DNA from: Dysgonamonadaceae bacterium
GTDB taxonomy: Bacteria > Bacteroidota > Bacteroidia > Bacteroidales > Azobacteroidaceae
Assembly: GCA_031253625.1 (NCBI GenBank)
Contig: JAIRVZ010000054.1
Location: 1-51,193, forward strand
Reading direction: 5' to 3'
DNA: 51,193 nucleotides
Within the stretch, counting starts at the first letter, position 1; each line of letters opens with the position of its first letter. The notes under the pieces are model-generated. The model was not told the origin of the DNA. It saw only the letters and a list, made by a program, of their open reading frames with translations, and did no database searches. Both the position numbers and the translations under genes were made by a program. Positions 25,448 to 34,313 of this stretch are shown here, in pieces.

Positions 25448-26278
25448 TTACTTTTTCAACTCGTATACAATTTTTTTCACTTCTCGCGCCCATGTTGAAG
25501 GAGATTTTGAAGAATCAAAAGTCTCCCACGGAATAGGCTGTCCGAAATGTATGGTAAATGTAGAACCTATGCTTTTAAACATTTCACGAGGCAAAAATAA
25601 CATTTCTATATTAAATTTGATTCCTAAAGACTTACGAATGTTGGCCAACCGATAAAAAAAAGCAGAATTTTTTGCTTCAAAGTAAACCGGAATAACATCT
25701 CGTTTGTATTCTACGGCCTTGACTATGAACATTTTTTTCCATTCCAAGTCTTTAATTTCCCCTTTTTGTTTTCTCGAACAAATTCCTGCGGGGAAAGTGA
25801 TGATTTGATCGTCAGAAGCTAAAGCTTCGTTAATCGCTCCTACTCCACCTTTAGCTTGTCTTCCGTGTTTGTTGATCGGAACAAATATATTTCTTACAGG
25901 TTCTAAGAAATACAAAATATCGTTAACCAAATATTTTATCTTGCCGTCGTATTTATTTCCCAAGAATGCAGATAAAGAAACACCATCAAGTCCCCCAAGC
26001 GGATGATTGGCTGCAAAAATAAAACGTTGGTTGGTTTGCGGAATATTTTCCTCTCCTTCTGTCTTAAGATTTACATTGAAATACTCGATTAGATTATTCA
26101 TGAAATCGACACCTTCAGCACCATTATTTTTGATAAGAAAATCATTCATATCTTTTTGACGAATCAGACGTTCAAACCATCTTACAACAAATTTGGGTAT
26201 CTTACGGGATACCTGAGGGGCTTTTGTTTTCAGGATTTTTTCTATATCTATAAGAAAAAGAGGCTGGGTGGCAGACAT
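25448..26278 (-). CDS. glsA: lysophospholipid-type O-acyltransferase GlsA-like
   Basis: A 276-residue PlsC-like acyltransferase. The catalytic His-Asp motif is ANHPLGGLDG (about residue 92-100; His-x5-Asp spacing). The acceptor motif near 155 is TFPAGICSRKQKG. Such enzymes O-acylate lyso-lipids; paired with GlsB, the likely role is the second step of glycine-lipid synthesis. It begins the long minus-strand run of lipid and surface-glycan genes, with a -7 element at 26329-26322. The pairing with glsB supports the name, which is by context and family, not by direct comparison. Confidence 0.8.
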   Translation of the reverse strand: MSATQPLFLIDIEKILKTKAPQVSRKIPKFVVRWFERLIRQKDMNDFLIKNNGAEGVDFMNNLIEYFNVNLKTEGEENIPQTNQRFIFAANHPLGGLDGVSLSAFLGNKYDGKIKYLVNDILYFLEPVRNIFVPINKHGRQAKGGVGAINEALASDDQIITFPAGICSRKQKGEIKDLEWKKMFIVKAVEYKRDVIPVYFEAKNSAFFYRLANIRKSLGIKFNIEMLFLPREMFKSIGSTFTIHFGQPIPWETFDSSKSPSTWAREVKKIVYELKK

Positions 26279-26321
26279 AAATTTTGTATGATGTATTACA
26301 AAAAAATCTTAAACGAAAGCA

Positions 26322-26329
26322 CAAAGATA
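26322..26329 (-). promoter_or_regulatory. -7 promoter element of the glsA run
   Basis: TATCTTTG on the minus strand matches TAnnTTTG, 43 bases before the glsA ATG (26278). No TTTG box lies at 19-21 bases. The element probably drives the eight-gene run ending at 18206. Confidence 0.5.
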
Positions 26330-26399
26330 ATTATTGCCAAGAAATTTCACTCTGATTATCATAAAAAATGTTTATATTTATTTCTTATTGAAAAATATT

Positions 26400-26407
26400 T
26401 ATATTTG
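26400..26407 (+). promoter_or_regulatory. -7 promoter element of the ATL gene
   Basis: TATATTTG matches TAnnTTTG, 23 bases before the ATG at 26430. This placement supports that start over the longer open frame. Confidence 0.5.
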
Positions 26408-26429
26408 CAACTTAGATTTTATAACTATC

Positions 26430-26768
26430 ATGCAGATCGTAGAAAAAGAACAATTACAGCAAGCCGTTTATGAAATTGTGAAGTTAATACCTCCGGGACG
26501 AGCAACAAGTTATGGAATTATAGCAAAAGCAATAGGTTACCCGAATTTATCCCGAATGGTAGGACGAATGATGAGTCAATGTAATTCAGATGTAATTCAG
26601 ATTCCTGCTCACCGAGTCGTTAACAGTTCCGGAATTTTGTCGGCAAAAAATGCTTTTGGGATATCCGGAGAAATGCAACAATTGTTAGAATCGGAAGGAA
26701 TCGTGGTTATAAATGATAGAATACAAAACTGGAAAAATGTATTTTGGAATCCCTTGAAAGAATTATAA
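26430..26768 (+). CDS. alkyltransferase-like (ATL) DNA-binding protein, MGMT family
   Basis: A 112-residue protein with the C-terminal DNA-binding domain of O6-methylguanine methyltransferase. It shows IPPGRATSYGIIAKAIG (helix-turn-helix) and the active-site motif as PAHRV, where true methyltransferases have PCHRV. The reactive Cys is therefore Ala, so it cannot accept the alkyl group. Such ATL proteins bind alkylated bases and recruit nucleotide excision repair. The start is ATG at 26430, just after the promoter element; the open frame continues upstream without homology. Single gene. Confidence 0.88.
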   Translation: MQIVEKEQLQQAVYEIVKLIPPGRATSYGIIAKAIGYPNLSRMVGRMMSQCNSDVIQIPAHRVVNSSGILSAKNAFGISGEMQQLLESEGIVVINDRIQNWKNVFWNPLKEL

Positions 26769-26812
26769 ATTTATTCTTCATTATGATGGGTTAAATGTAA
26801 CCAAAAAAAGAG

Positions 26813-26820
26813 TATTTTTG
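26813..26820 (+). promoter_or_regulatory. -7 promoter element of the glucuronate operon
   Basis: TATTTTTG matches TAnnTTTG, 40 bases before the oxidoreductase ATG (26861). It probably drives the four-gene run ending at 31906. Confidence 0.5.
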
Positions 26821-26860
26821 CACGAAAATTCGCAAAACAACTTAAATAATACACGACCCA

Positions 26861-27829
26861 ATGAAAGTAGGTATTTTAGCAACCGGGTGGATAGCCGAAA
26901 AAATGGCGATAACCCTTCGACACATGACAGGCGTGGAAATGTACGCAGTGGCTTCCCGCAGTTTGGAAAAAGCAAAAGATTTTGCAAAAAAATGGGGTTT
27001 TACTCACTTTTATGGTTCATACGAAGATTTGATAGCAAACGACCAAGTGGATTTGGTATACATCGCTACCCCTCATTCGGAGCATTACGACAATGCGCGT
27101 CTTTGCCTGTTGAAAGGAAAACCTGTATTATGCGAAAAAGCTTTTACCGGCAATGCCCGTCAAGCCGAAGAATTATTGAATTTAGCAAAAGAGAAAAATA
27201 TATTTATTGCAGAGGCTATTTGGACTCGCTACATGCCGCTTTCAAAAACTATTAACGAAGTGATAGCAAGCGGTATCATCGGAGAACCCAAAATGTTAAC
27301 TGCTAATTTAGGATACCCAAATGTTCATTTAGAACGTATAAGAGAGCCAAAATTAGCCGGAGGCACTTTGCTGGATTTGGGAATCTATCCGTTGAACTTT
27401 GCCTCTATGGTATTCGGTACGGATATAAAAGAAATCGTATCTTCTTGTGTGAAAATAGATACAGGAGTAGATGTTCAAAATAGTATTACCTTGATTTTCA
27501 ACGACGGAAAAATGGCTGTGCTAAACAGCACCGTTTTGGCAAAGACCGACCGACAAGGTGTTATTTCAGGAGAAAAAGGACATATCATTGTGGAAAACGT
27601 CAATAATCCGCAACGAATTACTGTGGTTACCGGAGATTATGAAATGGTCGCCCAATATGATTGTCCACCACAAATTACAGGATATGAATATCAGGTATAT
27701 GCAGTAATGGAGGCTTTAGAAAATGGTTGGATAGAATCGCCCGATATGCCTCATGCCGAAACATTGCGCATGATGCGTTTAATGGATGGTTTGCGTAAAG
27801 AGTGGGGAGTACATTATCCTTTTGATTAA
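26861..27829 (+). CDS. Gfo/Idh/MocA family oxidoreductase
   Basis: A 322-residue NAD(P)-dependent sugar or diol dehydrogenase. The Rossmann domain starts KVGILATGWIAEKMA (a variant of GxGxxA). CEKAFTGN, equivalent to the EKP catalytic-Lys motif, follows near residue 90, and the C-terminal domain has GGTLLDLGIYPL. The pattern resembles the xylose/dihydrodiol dehydrogenase branch, but substrate is not certain. It leads a four-gene run with GH67, uxuA and the SDR (gaps 17, 5 and 17 bases), which points to hexuronate or xylan sugar metabolism in the cytoplasm. Confidence 0.88.
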   Translation: MKVGILATGWIAEKMAITLRHMTGVEMYAVASRSLEKAKDFAKKWGFTHFYGSYEDLIANDQVDLVYIATPHSEHYDNARLCLLKGKPVLCEKAFTGNARQAEELLNLAKEKNIFIAEAIWTRYMPLSKTINEVIASGIIGEPKMLTANLGYPNVHLERIREPKLAGGTLLDLGIYPLNFASMVFGTDIKEIVSSCVKIDTGVDVQNSITLIFNDGKMAVLNSTVLAKTDRQGVISGEKGHIIVENVNNPQRITVVTGDYEMVAQYDCPPQITGYEYQVYAVMEALENGWIESPDMPHAETLRMMRLMDGLRKEWGVHYPFD

Positions 27830-27846
27830 ATTTATCAGATATAAAT

Positions 27847-29880
27847 ATGAAAAAAAGTATTGTATTTTTTTGTTTAGTATTGCTTTCTGTCGGACTTTAT
27901 GCCGAAGATGGCAGCCGTCTTTGGCTACGTGCCGAAACAGGACAAAACGCAACAGTTACTGCAAACAAGCAGAGTGCTACAATTAATATTGCCAAACAGG
28001 AATTGGAATCGCAATGGAAAGGCGCTCCGGTTCAACTAAATATCATCAATAACAAAGACTTGCAAAAACTGGGAAAAGACGGTTATCGAATCACAGGAAA
28101 CAAACTTACAGGTATTTCTATCCTTGCAACTACTGAACAAGGATTGCTTTATGGAGCCTATCATTTGTTACGTTTGCAAGAAACCAGAAGCGATGCCGGA
28201 ATGTTAAACATTGCGGAATCTCCCAAATATGATTTGCGGATATTAAATCATTGGGATAACTTAAACAGAACGGTCGAACGCGGATATGCCGGATATTCTA
28301 TTTGGCGTTGGGATCAACTCCCCGAACAGATTTCTCCCCGTTACAAAGAATATGCTCGCGCCAATGCTTCCATCGGAATCAACGCAACAGTGTTGAATAA
28401 TGTAAACGCTACACCCGATGCGCTGACTCCTGAATTTTTCCAAAAAGTAAAAGTAATAGCCGATGAACTCCGGCCGTATCATATCAAAGTTTTCCTGTCT
28501 ATTAATTTTTCTTCTCCGAAAGTGTTGGGCGGATTGGAGAACTCCGACCCATTGAATAAAGATGTAAGAAAATGGTGGAAAGATAAAGTCAAAGAAATAT
28601 ACAACGTGATTCCCGATTTCGGAGGCTTCTTGGTAAAAGCCAATTCGGAAGGATTGCCCGGCCCGCAGGATTACGGTCGCACACATGCCGATGGAGCCAA
28701 CATGCTGGCCGAAGCGCTTAAACCCTACAAAGGAATTGTTATGTGGCGGGCATTCGTTTATAGTCCAAGCGACCAAGACCGTGCAAAACAAGCATTTAAC
28801 GAATTTATGCCCTTAGACGGTAAGTTCAATGACAATGTTATTGTTCAAGTTAAAAACGGGCCGATAGATTTTCAGCCGCGCGAGCCGTTCAGCCCTTTAT
28901 TCGGTGCTATGCAAAAAACGCCACTGATGCCTGAATTGCAAATTACGCAGGAATATCTCGGACACTCTAAACAGTTGGTTTACCTTGGTACACAATGGAA
29001 AGAATTTTTTGAAAGTGATACTTATTGCAAAGGAGCAGGTTCGACCGTTGCCAAAACAACTGATGGAACGCTTTTCCCTCACAAGCTTACTGCAATTGCA
29101 GGAGTAGCGAACATAGGAGAAGATGCAAACTGGACAGGACATCATTTTGGACAATCCAACTGGTACGCGTTCGGACGATTGGCTTGGAATCACGAACTTT
29201 CGGCCGAGCAGATTGCAGATGAATGGTTGAAAATGACATTTACAAACGACGTTAATTTTCTTACTCCGGTAAAAGAAATCATGATGGATTCGTGGGAAGC
29301 AATGGTTAGCTATATGATGCCTTTAGGTTTACACCATCTTTTTGCATGGCACCATCATTATGGCCCGGAGCCTTGGTGTAATCCTCCCGGAGCACGTCCC
29401 GACTGGCTACCGTCTTATTATCACAAAGCAAGCACTTTTGGCATCGGATTCGACCGGACAACAACAGGCAGTAATGCAGTCAGCCAATATTTTCCTCCAC
29501 TGAATGAAATATTTAATAATATTGAAACTTGTCCGGAAAACCTACTTTTGTGGTTTCATCATGCTCCTTGGGATCATCAAATGAGAGGCGGAAGGATTCT
29601 TTGGGACGAATTGTGTTATAAATATCTATTGGGAGTTAATCAAGCACGTGGTTTTCAGAAAAAATGGGATCCGATTGAAAATCTGATTGACCCCGAACGT
29701 TTTGCCGATGTGCAATTCAAACTTAAAGTTCAAACAAGAGACGCTATTTGGTGGAAAGATGCCTGCTTGCTTTATTTCCAAACATTTTCCAAACGACCTA
29801 TTCCTTTTGAAATGGAAAGGCCTATCCACGATTTGGAGGAAATGAAACAAATTCAATTAAACCTCGAACATCATAATTAA
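27847..29880 (+). CDS. GH67 alpha-glucuronidase
   Basis: Alpha-glucuronidase of glycoside hydrolase family 67, which removes (4-O-methyl)glucuronic acid from the end of xylooligosaccharides. A signal peptide (about 1-19, ending LYA) is followed by the N-terminal domain (about 20-130), then the TIM-barrel. Glu268 in KANSEGLPGPQDYGRTHADG is probably the general acid. Family blocks PELQITQEYLGHS, LGTQWKEFFESD and the C-terminal WWKDACLLYFQ are present. The 677 residues match the family. It is co-transcribed with mannonate dehydratase and reductase. The signal peptide suggests a periplasmic site. Confidence 0.97.
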   Translation: MKKSIVFFCLVLLSVGLYAEDGSRLWLRAETGQNATVTANKQSATINIAKQELESQWKGAPVQLNIINNKDLQKLGKDGYRITGNKLTGISILATTEQGLLYGAYHLLRLQETRSDAGMLNIAESPKYDLRILNHWDNLNRTVERGYAGYSIWRWDQLPEQISPRYKEYARANASIGINATVLNNVNATPDALTPEFFQKVKVIADELRPYHIKVFLSINFSSPKVLGGLENSDPLNKDVRKWWKDKVKEIYNVIPDFGGFLVKANSEGLPGPQDYGRTHADGANMLAEALKPYKGIVMWRAFVYSPSDQDRAKQAFNEFMPLDGKFNDNVIVQVKNGPIDFQPREPFSPLFGAMQKTPLMPELQITQEYLGHSKQLVYLGTQWKEFFESDTYCKGAGSTVAKTTDGTLFPHKLTAIAGVANIGEDANWTGHHFGQSNWYAFGRLAWNHELSAEQIADEWLKMTFTNDVNFLTPVKEIMMDSWEAMVSYMMPLGLHHLFAWHHHYGPEPWCNPPGARPDWLPSYYHKASTFGIGFDRTTTGSNAVSQYFPPLNEIFNNIETCPENLLLWFHHAPWDHQMRGGRILWDELCYKYLLGVNQARGFQKKWDPIENLIDPERFADVQFKLKVQTRDAIWWKDACLLYFQTFSKRPIPFEMERPIHDLEEMKQIQLNLEHHN

Positions 29881-29885
29881 AATAT

Positions 29886-31073
29886 ATGGAAAAAACTTGG
29901 CGCTGGTTCGGTAAGAAAGACAAAATAACCTTACCGATGCTCCGGCAAATTGGAGTGGAAGGAATCGTTACCGCTCTATACGATATTCCTGCGGGCGAAA
30001 TTTGGTCGTTGGAAGCTATTTTAGATTTGAAAAAACACATTGAAGATGCCGGCTTGAAATGGTCGGTAGTTGAAAGCCTTTCTGTTAGCGAAGCCATAAA
30101 ATATGGTGGAAACGACCGGGATAAGTTAATCGACAACTACAAAATAAGTTTAGCTAATTTAGGAAAAGCCGATATTAAAACTATTTGCTATAATTTTATG
30201 CCGGTTATCGATTGGGTTCGTACCGAACTTGAATATCCCCTGGCCGATGGTTCTTTTTCTTTGTATTACGACAATGTGCGTTTTGCCTATTTCGACTGCA
30301 TGATTTTGAAACGCGAAAATGCCGAAAAAGATTATCCGGCCGATGTAATAGAACAAGTACACGCTTTGGATAAGACCATTACGCAAGAAGAAAAAGATCA
30401 ATTGATTTACACGATTATCGTAAAAACTCAAGGCTTTATCAACGGAAATATAAAGGAAGGAGATAAAAATCCCGTAACACTATTCAAAAATTTGATTGAT
30501 TTATACAAAGGGATTGATAAAAATACATTAAGAGAAAATCTGAAATATTTCCTCACACAAATTATGCCTGTTTGTGAAGAACATGGTATAAATATGTGTA
30601 TACATCCCGATGATCCACCTCGTCGAGTATTGGGATTACCCCGGATCGTAACAGATTTGGAAGACATCGATTGGATACTGAAAGCAGTAGATAATCCTCA
30701 CAACGGATTGACATTTTGCGCAGGCTCTCTCAGTTCGGGAATCCAAAATGATGTGCGCGAACTGGCTGCAAAATTTGCTCCCCGCGTGCGCTTTGCTCAC
30801 TTAAGAAGTACGGAAATCCTTCCCGACGGAAATTTCATTGAGGCCGGCCACCTTGAAGGGCGAGGACATTTGATCGAATTAGTCAGGATTTTCGAAAAAA
30901 CAAATCCGGCGTTACCCATGCGTGTAGATCACGGACGACTGATGTTTGATGACGGCGATAAAGATTATAACCCCGGTTATTCATTCTTCGGACGCATGTT
31001 CGCTTTAGCCCAAATGGATGGAGTAATCGCCACCGTTAAAAACGAAATAGAAACAAAATATTGTAATTTATAA
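29886..31073 (+). CDS. uxuA: mannonate dehydratase UxuA
   Basis: D-mannonate dehydratase, which converts D-mannonate to 2-keto-3-deoxygluconate. The 395 residues match the family, with the start MEKTWRWFGKKDKITLPML, the metal-binding HPDDPP motif (CIHPDDPPRRVLGLPRI) near residue 240-250, RFAHLRST, and DHGRLMFDD near the C-terminus. It lies five bases after the GH67 gene. The upstream uronate isomerase (UxaC) and downstream KDG kinase and aldolase are not in the window. Confidence 0.97.
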   Translation: MEKTWRWFGKKDKITLPMLRQIGVEGIVTALYDIPAGEIWSLEAILDLKKHIEDAGLKWSVVESLSVSEAIKYGGNDRDKLIDNYKISLANLGKADIKTICYNFMPVIDWVRTELEYPLADGSFSLYYDNVRFAYFDCMILKRENAEKDYPADVIEQVHALDKTITQEEKDQLIYTIIVKTQGFINGNIKEGDKNPVTLFKNLIDLYKGIDKNTLRENLKYFLTQIMPVCEEHGINMCIHPDDPPRRVLGLPRIVTDLEDIDWILKAVDNPHNGLTFCAGSLSSGIQNDVRELAAKFAPRVRFAHLRSTEILPDGNFIEAGHLEGRGHLIELVRIFEKTNPALPMRVDHGRLMFDDGDKDYNPGYSFFGRMFALAQMDGVIATVKNEIETKYCNL

Positions 31074-31090
31074 TTTATAATTAATTCGTC

Positions 31091-31906
31091 ATGAACGAAC
31101 AATTCAGTATAGCAGGAAAAGTCGCCGTCATCACAGGTGCCGGTGGCGTATTGGGCGGAAGCATCGCCAAAAGTTTTATCAAAGCAGGAGCCAAAGTCGT
31201 AGCTTTAGACATCAGACAAGAACAATTAGATGTTCGCATTAAAGAATTAACTTCTGAAGGAGGCGAGGCCATTGGCATTATCGGCAATGTACTCGATATC
31301 GAAAGTTTGCAAAAAGTAGCTACGCAAGTCGTAGAGAAATGGGGACGAATCGATATTCTTCTAAACATTGCCGGTGGAAATACTCCCGGTGGAACATTGG
31401 CTCCCGATCAAGAATTTTTCGATATGCCCATCCCTGAATGGGAAAAGGTTATCAATCTGAACTTGAACGGAACAGTTTACCCTTCTATGGTATTCGGTAA
31501 AGTTATGGCAAAACAGGGGTTTGGTAGCATTATCAACGTTTCTTCCATGTCAGCTTATTCGGCCATTACCCGCGTTCCCGGATATTCGGCAGCAAAAACT
31601 GCAATCAGCAATTTCACTCAATGGTTGGCTACCGAAATGGCATTGAAATACGGAGAAGGCATAAGAGTAAACGCCATTGCTCCCGGGTTCTTTATTGGCG
31701 ACCAAAATCGTGCGGTACTCGTCAACCCGGATGGTTCGTTAACCGAAAGAAGTCAAAAAGTATTGGCCAAAACACCCATGAAACGTTTTGGAGATATTGC
31801 CGAACTGAATGGAGCAGTACAATTCCTGTGTAGCGATGCTGCAGGTTTTATTACCGGTGTAGTACTGCCTGTCGACGGAGGTTTCAGCGCATTCAGCGGC
31901 GTATAA
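31091..31906 (+). CDS. SDR family D-mannonate oxidoreductase (fructuronate reductase)
   Basis: Short-chain dehydrogenase of 271 residues that most likely interconverts D-fructuronate and D-mannonate, giving the UxuA substrate. The NAD-binding motif is ITGAGGVLGG, followed by the NIAGG motif. Catalytic residues are Ser in INVSSMSAYS and Tyr-Lys in PGYSAAKTA, and the C-terminus has FITGVVLPVDGG. It is not related to the E. coli UxuB family, so the symbol is left blank. Role is inferred from the operon with GH67 and uxuA, a known Bacteroidetes arrangement. It ends the four-gene run. Confidence 0.9.
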   Translation: MNEQFSIAGKVAVITGAGGVLGGSIAKSFIKAGAKVVALDIRQEQLDVRIKELTSEGGEAIGIIGNVLDIESLQKVATQVVEKWGRIDILLNIAGGNTPGGTLAPDQEFFDMPIPEWEKVINLNLNGTVYPSMVFGKVMAKQGFGSIINVSSMSAYSAITRVPGYSAAKTAISNFTQWLATEMALKYGEGIRVNAIAPGFFIGDQNRAVLVNPDGSLTERSQKVLAKTPMKRFGDIAELNGAVQFLCSDAAGFITGVVLPVDGGFSAFSGV

Positions 31907-31963
31907 ATTAAAGTATCATAGTAATTATATAAGCATAAATTAGCATAAGTGAAATAAATTTAT

Positions 31964-31971
31964 TATCTTTG
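31964..31971 (+). promoter_or_regulatory. -7 promoter element of the radical SAM pair
   Basis: TATCTTTG matches TAnnTTTG, 46 bases before the ATG at 32017. It is followed by a small inverted repeat (AGTGTT 31976-31981, AACACT 31989-31994) that would lie at the transcript start. Confidence 0.5.
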
Positions 31972-32016
31972 TATTAGTGTTCGCACATAACACTCAGTAT
32001 ATATAATAAACGTCTT

Positions 32017-33054
32017 ATGCTTAATTTTATAAAAAGTCAATTGCCGACACCCGTTAGATTATGGGTACGTTCCTTAACTCAATTAGATCATCGAGATTTG
32101 ATTATTTGGATGAATCGGACAATAGGAAGGAAACTTCCGAGGCGGGTCAAAATAGACGCAAGTTCTCTGTGTCAATTGCATTGTGGCTCGTGTGCTATGC
32201 GAATATATAATTACGGAGATAGAGGTAAAGGTTATTTGAAATTTGATGATTTTGCAAAATTCTTAAAAATGAACTCTTATGTAAGAGAGATAGAATTATC
32301 TAATCATGGAGAAATATTTCTAAATCCCGACTTACTCAAAATCATTGAATATGCTCATTCAAAAAAAGTTAAACTGACCGCATGGAATGGAGTTAACTTT
32401 AATACCGTTTCGGATGAAGTGTTGGAAACTTTAGTAAAATGCAAGTTTTATGGAGTGAATGTAGCTATTGACGGAGCTTCCCAAGGAGTATATTCTCAGT
32501 ACAGAGGAAATGGCAACTTTGACAAGGTTATAAATAACATAAAAAAACTGAATGAATACAAGGAAAAATATAACAGTCCTCTCCCTCTTTTGAATTGGCA
32601 ATATATTATTTTGGAATGCAGTGAAATTGAATCAGAGATAAAAAAAGCCAAAGAGATAGCGAAAGAACTTAATTGTAGAATATTTTTCATCAAAGATCAC
32701 GCAGGCTTTATTCCTAAGGATACTAAAATGATAGAAAGAGAAACAAATCTGTGTTATGAAAATAAAAATAATGTTTTATCCCGTTATACTGAGAGAAATG
32801 TTCCGTGTGTAGATCTATGGAAATTTCCTCAAATAAATTATGATGGCCGATTATTTGGTTGTTGTAACAATACAACGAAAGATTTCGGAGTGAATGTTTT
32901 TGAAATCGGACTTAGAAAAAGCCTAAATTCGAAGATTGTTAAACACTCAAAAAAAATGCTTATGGGAAAGAAAATGTGTGAGGAATCTCCTTGTAACAGT
33001 TGTTATATTAAGAATTTTGTTCTTGACGAAAAACTCCTGACTAAAATGAAATAA
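32017..33054 (+). CDS. radical SAM/SPASM protein, paralogue 1 (C-terminus frameshifted)
   Basis: A 345-residue radical S-adenosylmethionine enzyme. The iron-sulphur motif is CQLHCGSC (Cx3Cx2C, about residues 49-56). A SPASM-like C-terminal cluster site has Cys in NVPCVDLW, GCCNN and CEESPCNSC. Its reaction is unknown; relatives modify peptides or small molecules. It is a tandem duplicate of the next gene, sharing long identical blocks such as KLTAWNGVNFNTVSDE. Compared with the duplicate, one A is missing near 33043-33047. This creates an early stop, and the old tail RRKDIYN-stop is still readable at 33057-33080. Confidence 0.86.
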   Translation: MLNFIKSQLPTPVRLWVRSLTQLDHRDLIIWMNRTIGRKLPRRVKIDASSLCQLHCGSCAMRIYNYGDRGKGYLKFDDFAKFLKMNSYVREIELSNHGEIFLNPDLLKIIEYAHSKKVKLTAWNGVNFNTVSDEVLETLVKCKFYGVNVAIDGASQGVYSQYRGNGNFDKVINNIKKLNEYKEKYNSPLPLLNWQYIILECSEIESEIKKAKEIAKELNCRIFFIKDHAGFIPKDTKMIERETNLCYENKNNVLSRYTERNVPCVDLWKFPQINYDGRLFGCCNNTTKDFGVNVFEIGLRKSLNSKIVKHSKKMLMGKKMCEESPCNSCYIKNFVLDEKLLTKMK

Positions 33055-33113
33055 AAAGGCGAAAAGATATTTACAATTAAAGAAATTAATAATAATCAAA
33101 AAACAAATGTCTT

Positions 33114-34220
33114 ATGTTTAAATTGATAAAAAAGGCGATACCGCCATCCGTTAAAGATAAAATTAAATCCGGAATCAAATTTATACGTCAATTAGATTAT
33201 CGAGATTTGATTATTTGGATGAATTGGATAATCGGGATAAAACTTCCGAGCAAAGTCAGAATAGACGCAAGTTCTTTGTGTCAGTTAAATTGTAGAGGCT
33301 GTTTCATGCGGAAATTTAATTACGGAAACAGAGGCAAGGGTTATCTGAAATTTACAGATTTTGAAAAATTTGTAAAAATGAATCCATACATAAAAGAGGT
33401 CGAATTATCCAATTTAGGAGAAGTATTTTTAAATCCGGATTTGAAGAAAATTATCCAATTTGCTTATTCTAAAAAAGTTAAACTGACCGCATGGAATGGA
33501 GTTAATTTTAATACTGTTTCTGATGAAATATTGGAAGCTTTAGTAAAATACCAATTTTACGGAATGAATGTAGCTATTGACGGATCCTCTCAAGAGATAT
33601 ATTCTTGGTATAGAAGAAACGGCAATTTCGATAAGGTTATAGACAATATAAAAAAATTAAAGGAATACAAAGAAAAATACCATAGCTATCATCCCATTAT
33701 AGTGTGGCAATACGTTGTTTCAGAGTTAAATCAATCCGAATCTGAAATAAAAAGGGCTAAAGAAATGGCTCATGAATTAGGTTGTAAGATAATCTTCATC
33801 AAAGATTGGGACGGTTTCATCCCCGATGATTTGCCAATGGTTGAAAGAGAAACCGGACTTATTTATGAAAATAAAGAAACCGGAGGGCTTTATGGAAGCG
33901 AAGACAATAAGGTATCTTATTCTCCTCTAAGAACTCTTTTTTGCGTTGAATTGTGGACATCTCCTCAAATCAATTATGATGGACGACTGATGGGATGCTG
34001 TCCTAATATGACAAAAGACTATGGAGTGAATGTTTTTGAAATTGGGCTCAAGAAAAGTCTATATTCAGATGTTTACAAAAGAACAAAAAAAATGCTTATG
34101 GGGGGAAAAGTATGTGAGGAATCTCCTTGTATAGACTGCTCGTTTTATAAAAAAATCGCCAGTGAAAATAATTTTATAACAAAAAAAGAAATAAGAAGAC
34201 GAAAAGGAATTTACGATTGA
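33114..34220 (+). CDS. radical SAM/SPASM protein, paralogue 2
   Basis: A 368-residue duplicate of the preceding gene. The iron-sulphur motif is CQLNCRGC (about 55-62). The SPASM-type Cys set is in LFCVELW, GCCPN and CEESPCIDC. It carries a short insertion (TGGLYGSEDNKVSYSPLR region, near 263-280) and the intact tail KKEIRRRKGIYD that its paralogue has lost. The bases around both starts (GTCTTATG-TTAA) are alike, so the duplication included the 5' leader. A bidirectional terminator follows at 34240-34283. No precursor peptide gene was seen nearby. Function is unknown. Confidence 0.86.
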   Translation: MFKLIKKAIPPSVKDKIKSGIKFIRQLDYRDLIIWMNWIIGIKLPSKVRIDASSLCQLNCRGCFMRKFNYGNRGKGYLKFTDFEKFVKMNPYIKEVELSNLGEVFLNPDLKKIIQFAYSKKVKLTAWNGVNFNTVSDEILEALVKYQFYGMNVAIDGSSQEIYSWYRRNGNFDKVIDNIKKLKEYKEKYHSYHPIIVWQYVVSELNQSESEIKRAKEMAHELGCKIIFIKDWDGFIPDDLPMVERETGLIYENKETGGLYGSEDNKVSYSPLRTLFCVELWTSPQINYDGRLMGCCPNMTKDYGVNVFEIGLKKSLYSDVYKRTKKMLMGGKVCEESPCIDCSFYKKIASENNFITKKEIRRRKGIYD

Positions 34221-34239
34221 AAAGTTCCGACAAATAAAA

Positions 34240-34283
34240 AAATCCCAACCGTCTTAATTTGAGAAAGTTGGGATTTCTTTTTT
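34240..34283. terminator. bidirectional terminator between the radical SAM pair and GH43
   Basis: A 10-base stem AAATCCCAAC (34240-34249) pairs with GTTGGGATTT (34267-34276), with T tracts outward on both strands. It serves convergent genes ending at 34220 and 34314. Confidence 0.85.
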
Positions 34284-34313
34284 ACCGAATGGAGAGGCTT
34301 ACTCCTCTATCAT

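Noticed and set aside
28261-28791. A 176-codon open frame on the minus strand inside the GH67 gene
   Set aside because: It lies wholly inside a well-conserved alpha-glucuronidase reading frame, and its product has no recognisable family.
26861-31906. The glucuronate operon considered as a polysaccharide utilisation locus with SusCD
   Set aside because: No TonB-dependent receptor or SusD-like lipoprotein gene is present in the window.
31976-31994. Small inverted repeat AGTGTT/AACACT before the radical SAM pair as a riboswitch or terminator
   Set aside because: The stem is six AT-rich bases with no T tract or conserved fold; it is too weak to call.
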